Numbered from the stretch's first letter, positions 16,632 to 25,280 are shown. The stretch is 42,720 nucleotides of DNA from Acidimicrobiaceae bacterium (GCA_024641005.1 JAHEDX010000034.1:1-42720); one strand, 5' to 3'. Numbers and translations are program-made. Notes: generated by a model from the letters alone, not told the origin.

Positions 16632-17425
16632 GCGGCCGTCTGCTCGACAAGGTCGCCATCATCGTCGGAGCGGGTCAGCAGACAGGTGAGACGATCGGCA
16701 ACGGTCGGGCGACCGCGGTCCGCTTCGCCGAGGAAGGATCCCGGTTGATCCTGGTCGATCGCGACGCCGACGCGCTGGCCGAGACGCATCGCGAGGTCAC
16801 CGAAGCCGGCGCGATCGCAAACAGTCTCGTCGTCGACATCACTGCCGACGACGCACCCGACACGATCATTTCAGCGGCGATCGACGCGTTCGGTCGTATC
16901 GACGTGCTGCACAACAATGTCGGTATCGGGGAACGTGACGCGCCGCCGCACAAGCTGACCGATGACGCGTACGACCGCATCATGGACGTCAACCTGCGCG
17001 CCCTGTGGCGCACGTGCCGGGCCGCAGTTCCGGTGATGCGGCGGCAAGGTTCGGGCGTGATCACCAACATCTCCTCGATCGCGTCGATCGCGGCGAACCA
17101 CATCGCGGCGTACCGGATGTCGAAGGCCGGGATCGACGCCCTCACGAAGAACCTCGCTGTCACCAACGCCCAGTACGGCATCCGGGTCAACGCCATCCTG
17201 CCGGGTTTGATCGACACGCCGCTCGGGGTCGATGCGGCCGCTCGTGCGATGGGCATCGACCGAGACGTACTCGCCGCGCGACGTGCCGCTTCGGTGCCGA
17301 TGGGCCATCAAGGCACGGCATGGGACGTCGCCAACGCAGCGGTCTTCCTGGCCAGCGACGAGGCAGCGTTCATCACCGGTGTCTGTCTGCCGGTCGACGG
17401 AGGCCAGTCCGCCCGGGTCGGCTGA
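16628..17425 (+). CDS. Short-chain dehydrogenase/reductase
   Basis: 265 residues, coupled to the crotonase by a 4-bp overlap. Rossmann N-terminus: KVAIIVGAGQQTGETIGNGR, a longer variant of the usual TGxxxGxG loop that occurs in a known SDR subgroup. HNNVGIG replaces NNAG. Catalytic residues are present: Ser in ISSIAS, Tyr and Lys in YRMSKAG. The C-terminus GVCLPVDGGQSARVG is typical. It probably oxidises or reduces a hydroxyacyl-CoA or keto substrate together with the upstream crotonase. Confidence 0.92.
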   Translation: MSGRLLDKVAIIVGAGQQTGETIGNGRATAVRFAEEGSRLILVDRDADALAETHREVTEAGAIANSLVVDITADDAPDTIISAAIDAFGRIDVLHNNVGIGERDAPPHKLTDDAYDRIMDVNLRALWRTCRAAVPVMRRQGSGVITNISSIASIAANHIAAYRMSKAGIDALTKNLAVTNAQYGIRVNAILPGLIDTPLGVDAAARAMGIDRDVLAARRAASVPMGHQGTAWDVANAAVFLASDEAAFITGVCLPVDGGQSARVG

Positions 17426-17438
17426 TCCGGCGACTCAC

Positions 17439-17618
17439 CCGCCACCACCCAGCCGACTCTCCGTCGACTCACGACCAACGGGTGTCAAACCCGCGACTTT
17501 GCGTCGATCCGTCACCACCCGGACGACGTCAGCCCCGGACACCAAGCCGCCACCACCCAGCCGACTTTGCGTCGATTCACGACCGACGGGTGGCACTCCC
17601 GCGACTTTGCGTCGATCC
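17439..17618. repeat. Two 72-bp direct repeats carrying four CGAC-N5-GTCG hairpins
   Basis: Copies at 17439-17510 and 17547-17618 align without gaps with 7 mismatches by hand count (about 90 percent). Each begins CCGCCACCACCCAGCCGACT and ends GCGACTTTGCGTCGATCC. Within them four small dyads CGAC-N5-GTCG lie at 17454, 17494, 17562 and 17602, spaced 40, 68 and 40 bp. The cluster lies between the 3' ends of two convergent genes, so a REP-like or bidirectional terminator role is possible. ORFs across it are artefacts of the repeat. Confidence 0.8.
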
Positions 17619-17665
17619 AGAACCGGCCGCCCGCCGACGAACACGAAGCCGGGCGAACCCGCTCG

Positions 17666-19114
17666 TCAGTGGACGAGAACGTTGCGGAACTGCCAGGGAT
17701 CGTCGGGGTCGACGTCCTCGGCGAACAAACCGGGCCGATCGCTGAGCGGTGTCCAGTCGGTGTAGAAACCGGCGACGTTGCCGAGATACGGGGTCTGCAC
17801 GGCGAGGCAGCGCTCGTGGTCCATGTCGTCGGTCTCGACGATGCCCGCTTCGGGGTTCTCGAGCGCCCAGACGACGCCGGCGAGCACTGCCGAAGTGACC
17901 TGCATCCCGGTCGCGTTCTGGTGTGGCGCCAGCTCGCGCGCCTGCTCGATCGTGAGCTGCGAACCGAACCAGTACGCGTTGCGTGCGTGTCCGTACAGCA
18001 ACACGCCCAGCTCGTCGCGACCGTCGACGATCTCGTCTTCGTCGAGCACATGGCTTTCGGCCGGAAGGCGGCCGGCAGCCCCGAACATCTCGTCGAACGC
18101 GATCACCGCCGCGTCACAGGGCCGATACGCGTAGTGGCAGGTGGGCCGATAGTCCGCCGAGCCGTCCTCGTTCCACACGGTGAAGAAGTCGGGAATCGAC
18201 AGGGCCTCGTTGTGGGTGACGAGGAAGCCGTGCTGCGCGCCGTGCGACGGACACCAGGTGCGCACCTTCGTCGTTGCGCCGGGCTGCTCGAGAAAGATGC
18301 CGGGCGCCGTCGGGTTCTCGTGGGTGCGAGCGTTGTTCGGCATCCAACGCTCGTGGGTACCCCAGCCCAGTTCGGCCGGCTGCAGACCCTCGGAGATGAA
18401 TCCGTCGACCGACCAGGTGTTCCAGAACGAGTCGACCGGCTTCGGGTGAACCACCCGCTGCGTGTCGCGTTCGGCGATGTGGACACCCTGAACGCCGAGG
18501 TCGCGCATCACACGTGCCCATCCGTCGCGGTCGCCGACCGCCGGCTGGGGAAGGTCCCGACCCAGGTCGGCCGCGAGGCGTACGAGCGCTGCCTTCACGA
18601 ACCACGAGACCATGCCCGGGTTCGCCCCGCAACACGAGACGGCGGTGGTGCCGCCCGGCGAGCGTCGCCGTTCGTCCATCACGGTCTCGCGGAGCGCCTG
18701 ATTGGTGCGGGTGGCGTTGTCGGTCTCGGTGTCGAAGTAGAACCCGGGCCACGGCTCGACCACGGTGTCGATGTAGAGCACATCGAGTTCACGGCACAAC
18801 CTCATGATGTCGAGCGACGACGTGTCGACCGACAGGTTGATGCAGAACCCCTGGCCATCACCTTCGGTGAGGAGGGGCGTGAGCATCTCGGTGTAGTTCT
18901 CCCGCGTGATGTGCTCGCTCAGGTAGCGCACGCCGTAGTGATCGAGGATCGTTCGATCGGCATCGCTCGGGTCGATCACGGTGCAACGCGACCGATCGAA
19001 ATCGATGTGGCGATCGAGCAGCGGAAGTGTTCCGCGTCCGATCGAGCCGAAGCCGATCATGACCACCGGACCGGTGATGCGAGCAAGGATGGAATCGGCA
19101 GAGCCGGTGGTCAT
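17666..19114 (-). CDS. hss: Homospermidine synthase-like protein
   Basis: 482 residues from ATG 19114, preceded by a perfect AGGAGG 6 nt upstream. The NAD-binding Rossmann motif GPVVMIGFGSIGRGTLPLLD is at residues about 15-35. CTVIDPSDADRTIL and SVDTSSLDIMRLC follow. The family signatures SCCGANPGMVSWFVKAAL and HNEALSIPDFFTVW are conserved. The reaction in the family (saccharopine-dehydrogenase-like, EC 2.5.1.44) is NAD-dependent transfer of an aminobutyl group to putrescine or spermidine, giving homospermidine. The length fits bacterial enzymes of about 480 residues. No polyamine precursor gene is adjacent, although a spermidine-synthase-fold protein sits at 31800 and a PLP decarboxylase at 11643. 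Confidence 0.88.
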   Translation of the reverse strand: MTTGSADSILARITGPVVMIGFGSIGRGTLPLLDRHIDFDRSRCTVIDPSDADRTILDHYGVRYLSEHITRENYTEMLTPLLTEGDGQGFCINLSVDTSSLDIMRLCRELDVLYIDTVVEPWPGFYFDTETDNATRTNQALRETVMDERRRSPGGTTAVSCCGANPGMVSWFVKAALVRLAADLGRDLPQPAVGDRDGWARVMRDLGVQGVHIAERDTQRVVHPKPVDSFWNTWSVDGFISEGLQPAELGWGTHERWMPNNARTHENPTAPGIFLEQPGATTKVRTWCPSHGAQHGFLVTHNEALSIPDFFTVWNEDGSADYRPTCHYAYRPCDAAVIAFDEMFGAAGRLPAESHVLDEDEIVDGRDELGVLLYGHARNAYWFGSQLTIEQARELAPHQNATGMQVTSAVLAGVVWALENPEAGIVETDDMDHERCLAVQTPYLGNVAGFYTDWTPLSDRPGLFAEDVDPDDPWQFRNVLVH

Positions 19115-19225
19115 GCGAACCTCCTGACGAGGTGGGAGCAACGGCCGGATGCCGTCGGGCCATGGGACGCTATCGACGAAGCGACCCACTTGTGAGCCCG
19201 GACATCCCTGCGCCGAAGTCGAGTA

Positions 19226-19990
19226 TCACCGAGGGCTGCGCCGCTCGCGCAACACAGCGTCCAACAGGTCTGGCGTCGCAGCCGCGACGGGCGATCGACG
19301 GGCGGCCGGGTCGAGCACGCACAGTTCGCGGCCGAACACCTCTGCCGACACTCCCCCGGCCTCCTCGAGGATCAGGATCGATGCCAGGTAGTCCCACACG
19401 CCGTGTCCGCTGTCGATCATGTCGCACCATGCGTCCGTCACACCGCAGGCGACCGAGCAGATGTCGGGGGCCGACGCGCCCATCGCCCGGAACTGTGCCC
19501 ACCCGTAGTGATGGCTGGGCAGGCCGGACATCCCGAGGATCGACGATTCGAGCGAGGTCGCACCCGACGGACGGATACGAACCCCATCGCGATCCGCACC
19601 GCCTCCCCGCACGGCGCTGAAGCGCTCGCCCGTCGCCTGGTTCACCACCACGCCGACCGCCGGGCCGTCATCGTCGACCAGGCACAAGGCCGACGCGTAC
19701 CAGGGCACGTGGCGCGAGGCGTTGGTCGACCCGTCGAGCGGATCGACGACGACGATGGGTGCGGACGACGATCCCGGCGGCCCCGTGATGCCACTCTCCT
19801 CGGACAACACGCGATAGCCGGCGCCGTACAACACGTCGAGACAGACGGCGTCGGCGTCGAGATCGACCGCGTACTGGCCGTCTCGCACCCCCGACGCGCC
19901 CCAGTCGGTATTCGCCGCGAGCACGGCCGAAACGGCGTCGGCGGCCGACATCAACGTCTCGACGGCTCGGAGCAGCTTGGGATCGATCAC
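19226..19990 (-). CDS. Inositol monophosphatase family phosphatase
   Basis: 254 residues from GTG 19990. Metal-site motifs are intact: LSEESG (Glu about 65), VVDPLDGSTNASRH (DPxDGT/S) and GHGVWDYLASILILEEAGG (WDxxxxxLLxxEAGG). It hydrolyses a phosphate monoester such as inositol-1-phosphate, histidinol-phosphate, fructose-1,6-bisphosphate or PAP; the subfamily cannot be fixed. In actinobacteria inositol feeds mycothiol and phosphatidylinositol synthesis. A TACCGT box 8 nt upstream indicates a leaderless transcript that shares two bases with the divergent promoter of the next gene. Confidence 0.88.
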   Translation of the reverse strand: MIDPKLLRAVETLMSAADAVSAVLAANTDWGASGVRDGQYAVDLDADAVCLDVLYGAGYRVLSEESGITGPPGSSSAPIVVVDPLDGSTNASRHVPWYASALCLVDDDGPAVGVVVNQATGERFSAVRGGGADRDGVRIRPSGATSLESSILGMSGLPSHHYGWAQFRAMGASAPDICSVACGVTDAWCDMIDSGHGVWDYLASILILEEAGGVSAEVFGRELCVLDPAARRSPVAAATPDLLDAVLRERRSPR

Positions 19991-19998
19991 GTCTGCTC

Positions 19999-20004
19999 AC
20001 GGTA
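19999..20004 (-). promoter_or_regulatory. -10 box TACCGT for the inositol-phosphatase gene, overlapping the divergent -10
   Basis: The minus-strand TACCGT is followed by 8 nt and GTG 19990. Its TA is the complement of the TA that begins the plus-strand TAGTGT at 20003-20008, so two divergent promoters share the central dinucleotide. Confidence 0.5.
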
Positions 20005-20008
20005 GTGT
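20003..20008 (+). promoter_or_regulatory. -10 box TAGTGT for the divergent hypothetical gene
   Basis: TAGTGT is followed by 8 nt and the in-frame GTG at 20017, favouring that start over GTG 20005. The latter would lie within the -10 box itself. Confidence 0.5.
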
Positions 20009-20016
20009 CCCTGGGC

Positions 20017-20589
20017 GTGGCAGTAATCGACGTAGCGGGTTTCGTCGCCGACGTGAAAAGCCAAGCGATCGACTACGGATTCCACGTTCACGACGAACGG
20101 CACTTCGTCGAGACCTACTCGCTTCGCCAACTCTGGGAGGTCGACCTGCACCCCGAGGAGGCGTGCGCCGGGCCGATCGACCTGCATCTCTCACTCGACG
20201 TCGATCCACGCGCCCTGCTCGGGTTCGAGGACGAGGTCATGAAGATGGACGACATCGACGACGATCCGCCGCGAGGTTTCACGTTTCCACTGTTGTTCAC
20301 CTGGACGCTGCCGCCGTTGCTGTACCCGCCCGACCTGTTGGTGCTGGCCACCGAAGTCGCAGGCGTCGGAGGTCTCGACCTGCCCGTCGAGGTGTCGGCG
20401 ATCGACTCGTTCCCCAGCGTGACCGACGCGCCCGAACGCAGCCTCTCGATCGTCGCCCGCCTGGCCCTCGACCTCGCCGACGTCTACATGAACAACGACT
20501 CATCCGTCGCACAGGCACTCGAACGGTGCAAACATGTGAGTCTGTACCTGCTCGAGCGCGCCGGCGCCTGGCTCGGCGACGATTTCTGA
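20017..20589 (+). CDS. Conserved-looking hypothetical protein, acidic, cytosolic
   Basis: 190 residues from GTG 20017, beginning VAVIDVAGFVADVKSQAIDY. There is no signal peptide or membrane span. An acidic stretch (EDEVMKMDDIDDDPP) and a hydrophobic, proline-rich section (FPLLFTWTLPPLLYPPDLLVLA) are visible. The C-terminal third is helical (ALERCKHVSLYLLERAGAWLG). I do not recognise the family. Codon use matches the neighbours, so it is a real gene. It may be co-transcribed with the His-rich protein that follows. Confidence 0.75.
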   Translation: MAVIDVAGFVADVKSQAIDYGFHVHDERHFVETYSLRQLWEVDLHPEEACAGPIDLHLSLDVDPRALLGFEDEVMKMDDIDDDPPRGFTFPLLFTWTLPPLLYPPDLLVLATEVAGVGGLDLPVEVSAIDSFPSVTDAPERSLSIVARLALDLADVYMNNDSSVAQALERCKHVSLYLLERAGAWLGDDF

Positions 20590-20590
20590 G

Positions 20591-20646
20591 CCGAACCGAC
20601 CGACCCGAACCGACCGACCCGACCTGATTGACCCGAACCGATTGAC
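20591..20646. repeat. 14-bp tandem repeat, four units
   Basis: The units are CCGAACCGACCGAC (20591-20604), the same again (20605-20618), CCGACCTGATTGAC (20619-20632) and CCGAACCGATTGAC (20633-20646). They fill the gap between two co-directional genes and end 12 nt before the ATG at 20659. Copy number could vary between strains and alter the spacing. Confidence 0.9.
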
Positions 20647-20658
20647 GAAGGGGATGCC

Positions 20659-20970
20659 ATGGACCTCGAACCACGAGAAGGCCTCACAGTTGCCGAGTTG
20701 ATCGACATGCTCAGCCATCACCCTGGCGATGCGATCGTCGAGCTGTCGATCATCGCCCCGATCAAGGACGGCGACGACGACATCACCGTCGACCGCTACA
20801 ACGTCGACGGGGTGATGCCCTGGGCCGACGACGAAGAGTCCGATGAGGTCGTGTGGTTGATCGGAGGCGAGGACGCCGACGTCGACCTGTTCATCGACGC
20901 CATCGAGCAACCCGACGACGATCACGACCACGACAGCTGCGACGCCCACGACCACGACCACGACCACTGA
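20659..20970 (+). CDS. Small acidic protein with a His/Asp-rich, possibly metal-binding tail
   Basis: 103 residues from ATG 20659, with GAAGGGG upstream. The globular part (residues 1-80) reads like a small conserved domain: GLTVAELIDMLSHHPGDAIV, ELSIIAPIKDGDDD, EVVWLIGGEDADVDLFIDAI. The last 20 residues are almost only Asp and His with one Cys (DDDHDHDSCDAHDHDHDH). Such tails bind Ni, Zn or Co in metallochaperones. No function is recognised. It follows the 14-bp tandem repeat and ends 45 bp from the convergent tryptophan dioxygenase gene. Confidence 0.75.
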   Translation: MDLEPREGLTVAELIDMLSHHPGDAIVELSIIAPIKDGDDDITVDRYNVDGVMPWADDEESDEVVWLIGGEDADVDLFIDAIEQPDDDHDHDSCDAHDHDHDH

Positions 20971-21015
20971 CGGTCACCTGCGGCCATCGCGCCGCGGCCG
21001 CGCACGGCGGTGGCG

Positions 21016-21858
21016 TCACAGCACCGTGCGCACCCGCCAGAGGTCGGGGAACAGCTCAACCTCCAGCATTCGCTTGAGATAGCTCACGCCGCCGGTGCCA
21101 CCGGTGCCGCGCTTGAAGCCGATCACCCGTTCCACGGTGGTCACGTGGTTGAACCGCCAGCGCCGGAAGTAGTCCTCGATGTCGACGAGATGCTCGGCGA
21201 GTTCGTACTGTGACCACCATCTGTCGGGGTCGGCATAGACCGTTCGCCAGGCCTCGACCACCCGTTCATCCGCCACGTGAGGGAGCGACCGGTCGCGTTC
21301 GAGGACGTCTTCGGGGATCGCGATGCCCGACGCATCGAGCACACGAAGCGATTGGTCGTACAAGCTGGGCCGCGACAGCTCGGCTGCCAGCAGCGCGTGC
21401 AGATCGGGGCGGTGCTCGTGCGGGCGCAGCAGGGCGACGTTGCGGTTCCCGAGGATGAACTCGATCTCGCGATATTGGTGTGACTGGAACCCGGAGGATT
21501 CACCGAGCTGCGTCCGGAACTCGGTGTAGTCGCTCGGCGTCATCGTGCGCAGCACATCCCACGCGCCGTTGAGCTGCTCGAAGATGCGGGCGACTCGACT
21601 CAGCATCTTGAACGCCGGTTGCAGCCGGCCGTCGTCCATCACCGCCCGAACCGCGCGGAGTTCGTGGACCACGAGCCGCATCCAGAGCTCCGACGTCTGA
21701 TGCTGCACGATGAAGAGCAGCTCGTCGTGTGCCTCGCTGAGCGGGTGCTGAGCGGCGAGCACCTGGTCGAGATGGAGGTAGTCCTGGTACGACATCCGAC
21801 CGCCGAACGACATCTGTGCACCGTCGTCGGCCGGGTCGTATGGCTGGCGGTCGCTCAC
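21016..21858 (-). CDS. kynA: Tryptophan 2,3-dioxygenase
   Basis: 280 residues from GTG 21858, with GAGGAG upstream. It is a heme enzyme opening the indole ring of tryptophan to N-formylkynurenine (EC 1.13.11.11). Family signatures are intact: [40 protein letters not shown] with the substrate-site His, [16 protein letters not shown], and the C-terminal [20 protein letters not shown], which contains the heme-proximal His and the substrate-binding loop. The length is normal for the bacterial enzyme. No kynureninase or formamidase gene lies in the window, so the pathway partners must be elsewhere. Confidence 0.96.
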   Translation of the reverse strand: MSDRQPYDPADDGAQMSFGGRMSYQDYLHLDQVLAAQHPLSEAHDELLFIVQHQTSELWMRLVVHELRAVRAVMDDGRLQPAFKMLSRVARIFEQLNGAWDVLRTMTPSDYTEFRTQLGESSGFQSHQYREIEFILGNRNVALLRPHEHRPDLHALLAAELSRPSLYDQSLRVLDASGIAIPEDVLERDRSLPHVADERVVEAWRTVYADPDRWWSQYELAEHLVDIEDYFRRWRFNHVTTVERVIGFKRGTGGTGGVSYLKRMLEVELFPDLWRVRTVL

Positions 21859-22036
21859 ACTCGCTCCTCGCTCGTGATGTCGACGAAGTTGTCGTCGTCG
21901 ATGTCACTGTCGTCGTTCGCCTGCAGTTCATCACACCCGACCTCTCCCCGACCGGTCCGCAGAACTCGACGAGTGCAACTCGGGCCTCGGTCTGGGGCCT
22001 CGGTACAGTCGGACGCTTCGAGCTCAGGAGGGTCAC

Positions 22037-22819
22037 ATGACGGGTCGGGTAGCGGGCAAGGTAGCGATCATCACCGGAGGCGCGTCCGGTATCGGTAGGT
22101 CGTGCGCGATCCGCCTCGCCGAGGAGGGCGCGGCCGTCGTCATCACCGACATCCAGGACGAGGCCGGGCAGGCGGTGGCGGCCGGAATCATCGCCTCGGG
22201 TGGCCAGGCCGAGTATCTGAGCCACGACGTCACGTCCGAGGAGGCCTGGATCTCGGTCGTGGCCGCCGTCGTGCACCACCATGGCCGGCTCGACGTGCTG
22301 GTCAACAATGCCGGCATCGGGATCGGCGGGAGCATCGTCGAGATGTCGCTCGCCGACTGGCGGCGCCAGCAGGCGATCAACCTCGACGGTGTGTTCCTGG
22401 GCATGAAGCACTGCATCCCTCCCATGCGCGACAGCGACGGCGGATCGATCATCAACATGTCGTCGGTGGCCGGTCTCAAGGGCAGCGCACGCCTCGCCGG
22501 CTACAACGCCACCAAGGGCGGGGTTCGCCTGCTGACGAAGGGGGTCGCCCTCGAGTGCGCCCGCGAGCGATGGCACGTCCGGGTCAACTCGGTACATCCC
22601 GGCATCATCGACACCCCGATCTGGGACAGCGTGCTGCCCGGTGCCCTCCAAGCAGGGATGATGGAGGTCGACATCGCTGCGATGGCCGGCATGGCGGTGC
22701 CCACCGGCGTGCTCGGCACTCCCCTCGACGTAGCGAACGGGGTGCTCTTCCTCGCCAGCGACGATTCGTCCTACATCACCGGCACCGAGCTCGTGATCGA
22801 CGCCGGCCTGTCTGCCTAG
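22037..22819 (+). CDS. Short-chain dehydrogenase/reductase
   Basis: 260 residues from ATG 22037, with AGGAGG 5 nt upstream and a TACAGT -10-like box at 22004-22009. Classical SDR: cofactor loop TGGASGIG (residues about 14-21), acidic residue in VITDIQDEAG suggesting NAD preference, NNAGIG, Ser in MSSVAG, Tyr/Lys in YNATKGG, and the C-terminal YITGTELVIDAGLSA. The substrate is unknown; family members act on secondary alcohols, sugars or steroids. It is followed by a compact hairpin that may terminate it before the PEP synthase operon. Confidence 0.93.
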   Translation: MTGRVAGKVAIITGGASGIGRSCAIRLAEEGAAVVITDIQDEAGQAVAAGIIASGGQAEYLSHDVTSEEAWISVVAAVVHHHGRLDVLVNNAGIGIGGSIVEMSLADWRRQQAINLDGVFLGMKHCIPPMRDSDGGSIINMSSVAGLKGSARLAGYNATKGGVRLLTKGVALECARERWHVRVNSVHPGIIDTPIWDSVLPGALQAGMMEVDIAAMAGMAVPTGVLGTPLDVANGVLFLASDDSSYITGTELVIDAGLSA

Positions 22820-22864
22820 CGTCGGACGGGCATCTGCCCGGTTATCGCCTGCGGTAGTGACCTT

Positions 22865-22881
22865 CGCCCCTGACGGGGGCG
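22865..22881 (+). terminator. Short GC hairpin after the SDR gene
   Basis: CGCCCC (22865-22870), TGACG loop, GGGGCG (22876-22881). A smaller GGGC/GCCC dyad lies just upstream at about 22829-22840. There is no U tract, as is common in high-GC genomes. It may be a terminator of the SDR or part of the leader region. Confidence 0.35.
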
Positions 22882-22900
22882 CGACCGGTGGCATACCGTC

Positions 22901-22925
22901 GAGGTGGAGGCGGTGTCTCCACCTC
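22901..22925 (+). promoter_or_regulatory. Leader hairpin upstream of the PEP synthase operon
   Basis: GAGGTGGAG and CTCCACCTC form a perfect 9-bp stem with a 7-nt loop. They lie just after a TACCGT -10-like box (22894-22899) and about 39 nt before the GTG start, upstream of the RBS AAAGGAG. If transcription starts near 22906 the first half would be only partly included. The location suits attenuation or an operator. Confidence 0.35.
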
Positions 22926-22963
22926 GCTCGGCGACGTCGCCCCATGGACGAAAGGAGAGTCCA

Positions 22964-25249
22964 GTGGCAGCGACGAAGGCACCAGAGCGCGCCTCGACCC
23001 TCCGGCCACTCACATCGATCCGTGTCGACGATGTGGCGGTCGCGGGTGGCAAGGGCGCCAACCTCGGCGAACTGATCGCAGCGGGGTTCCCGGTTCCCGG
23101 GGGCTTCGTGGTGACTGCCCAGGCCTTTCTGGAGGCGATGGATCGCGCCGGCGCCCGAGAGCCCCTCGCGGCGACCGTGCGCGCCGCTGCCACAGCTGCA
23201 CCCGCCGAACTCGAGCGCCTCGCCGCAGAGGCGCGCGATCTCATCCGAGGCGCCGGGGTGCCCGACGACATCGCCGACGAGATCCGCACCGCGTACGTCG
23301 ATCTCGCGGCCGAACGCGGCGTGGAGCAACTCGCGGTCGCCGTTCGCTCGTCGGCAACCGCCGAGGACACGTCCGACGCCTCGTTCGCCGGCATGAACGC
23401 GTCGTTCACCAATGTCCGACTCGATGGTCTGATCGATCGCTTGCTGGATTGCTGGGTTTCGTTGTACGGCGACCGTGTGGTCGCCTACCGGGCCGAGCGC
23501 GGGTTGACGGACGAACCGGCGATCGCTGCAGTCGTGCAGGAGATGCGCGCCAGCGAACGCGCCGGCGTCATGTTCACCAGCGCCGACGGCAATGCCGATG
23601 ACCTGATCATCGAGGGTGCCTTCGGACTCGGCGAGTTCGTCGTCGCCGGCACGGTCGAGCCCGACACCTACCGCGTCGATCGCACGACGGTGTCGATCCG
23701 CGACATCCACATCGGACACAAGACGATCGCGCTCGTCACCGACGACGACGGCCAACACACCACGGAGCTCTCTGTCGATCGCGTGCTCGCACGAGTCCTC
23801 ACCGATGACGAGATCATCCAGGTGGCGCGCCTCGGACTCGACATCGAGGCCCACTACAGCGCACCGCAGGACATCGAGTGGACATTCGTCGGCGATCAGC
23901 TGTCGATCGTGCAGTCACGGCCGATCACGTTTGCGGGCACCGTCCCCGAGCACGTCGTGCTGCTGCGCGGCCTCGGTGTCGGACCGGGACGTGCCGTCGG
24001 ACGTGTCAGGATCCTCCAGAACCCGAAGCAAGGCAAGGACCTGCTCGACGGCGAGGTGCTCGTCGCCCACATGACGTCGCCCGACTGGGCGCCCACGATG
24101 CGGCGCTCGGCGGCGATCGTCACCGACGCCGGGGGCAGCACGTGTCACGCCGCGATCGTCAGTCGCGAGTTCGGCATCCCCGGTGTGGTCGGCACCAGCA
24201 CCGCCACCACCGACCTCCACGACGGGCAACTCGTCACCGTCGACGCCGCGTCAGGTCAGGTGTTCGAAGGCGCGATCGAGGCGACCCTGGCGCCCACCCC
24301 CGTCGCCCCGGTCGGGCGTGTGCTGGCCCACGTCGTCGAGCCGCTCGCCACCAAGCTGTACGTGAACCTCGCCGTCTCCGAGCGGGCCGCAGAGGTGGCC
24401 CAGCTCCCGGTCGACGGGGTCGGTCTGCTGCGAGGAGAGTTCCTCGTCACTCAGGCACTCGACGGCATGCACCCACGCGCCCTGATCGCCGCCGGACGCC
24501 GCCAGGAGTTCGTCGACCGCATGTCGGCCGAACTCACGACGATCGCCGCGGCCTTCGCTCCCCGACCGGTCGTGTACCGCACGATGGACTTCCGTACGAA
24601 CGAGTTCCGCAACCTCGAAGGCGGCGACCGGTACGAGCCACACGAGGAGAACCCGATGATCGGGTTCCGTGGTTGCTACCGCTATGTGAAGGATCCCGAG
24701 ACGTTCGCCCTCGAACTGGAGGCGTTGGCCGCCGTCCGCGCCCGGTACCCGAACGTGCATGTCATGATCCCCTTCGTCCGCACCAAGTGGGAGCTGGCCG
24801 ACTGTCTCGCAGCGATCGACCGCAGCCCGCTGGGCGAGGATCGACAGTTGCAGCGTTGGGTGATGGCCGAGGTGCCGTCGATCGTCTACCGCATCCCCGA
24901 ATACGCCGCGATGGGCATCACCGGTGTGTCGATCGGCAGTAACGACCTCACACAGCTCATGCTCGGCGTCGACCGCGACTCCGAGACCTGCGCGGAACTG
25001 TTCGACGAGCACGACGATGCCGTGTTGTGGGCGATTCGACGCATCGTCGACGCATGCCGCGCGAGCGGCATCACGTCGTCGCTGTGTGGACAGGCCCCAT
25101 CGGATTCGCCCGAGTTCGCCGAATATCTCGTCGGCCTCGGCATCACGTCGATCTCGGTCAACCCGGATGCCGTCGATTCGGTGCGCGCCACCATCGCTTC
25201 TGCAGAGAAGCGCCTCCTGCTCGAGGCCGCCCGGGGTCCGAACACCTGA
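22964..25249 (+). CDS. ppsA: Phosphoenolpyruvate synthase (pyruvate, water dikinase)
   Basis: 761 residues from GTG 22964, preceded by AAAGGAG; the longer frame from 22904 is rejected. Order of domains: ATP-grasp nucleotide-binding part ([40 protein letters not shown]), then a phosphohistidine swivelling domain with [20 protein letters not shown] (catalytic His). The PEP/pyruvate-binding barrel has [47 protein letters not shown] and the catalytic Cys in SLCGQAPSD. It makes PEP from pyruvate, ATP and water, or the reverse under some conditions. The segment MNAS replaces the usual QQET after SFAG. It is first gene of an operon with an acyl-CoA ligase, a 2-oxoacid dehydrogenase and an ACP. Confidence 0.93.
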   Translation: MAATKAPERASTLRPLTSIRVDDVAVAGGKGANLGELIAAGFPVPGGFVVTAQAFLEAMDRAGAREPLAATVRAAATAAPAELERLAAEARDLIRGAGVPDDIADEIRTAYVDLAAERGVEQLAVAVRSSATAEDTSDASFAGMNASFTNVRLDGLIDRLLDCWVSLYGDRVVAYRAERGLTDEPAIAAVVQEMRASERAGVMFTSADGNADDLIIEGAFGLGEFVVAGTVEPDTYRVDRTTVSIRDIHIGHKTIALVTDDDGQHTTELSVDRVLARVLTDDEIIQVARLGLDIEAHYSAPQDIEWTFVGDQLSIVQSRPITFAGTVPEHVVLLRGLGVGPGRAVGRVRILQNPKQGKDLLDGEVLVAHMTSPDWAPTMRRSAAIVTDAGGSTCHAAIVSREFGIPGVVGTSTATTDLHDGQLVTVDAASGQVFEGAIEATLAPTPVAPVGRVLAHVVEPLATKLYVNLAVSERAAEVAQLPVDGVGLLRGEFLVTQALDGMHPRALIAAGRRQEFVDRMSAELTTIAAAFAPRPVVYRTMDFRTNEFRNLEGGDRYEPHEENPMIGFRGCYRYVKDPETFALELEALAAVRARYPNVHVMIPFVRTKWELADCLAAIDRSPLGEDRQLQRWVMAEVPSIVYRIPEYAAMGITGVSIGSNDLTQLMLGVDRDSETCAELFDEHDDAVLWAIRRIVDACRASGITSSLCGQAPSDSPEFAEYLVGLGITSISVNPDAVDSVRATIASAEKRLLLEAARGPNT

Positions 25250-25280
25250 ACGGTTCGAATCAACATCGAAAGGATCCACC

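Noticed and set aside
17439..17618. CRISPR array
   Set aside because: Only two long units with one 36-bp gap, internal hairpins and no cas genes.
17435..17644. Small Gly/Arg-rich ORFs in the repeat cluster
   Set aside because: They only translate the 72-bp repeats and show repeat-derived residues.
21500..23854. 784-codon minus-strand frame
   Set aside because: Antisense shadow of the SDR and PEP synthase genes, with no domain pattern. Its last part is an off-frame reading of the dioxygenase gene.
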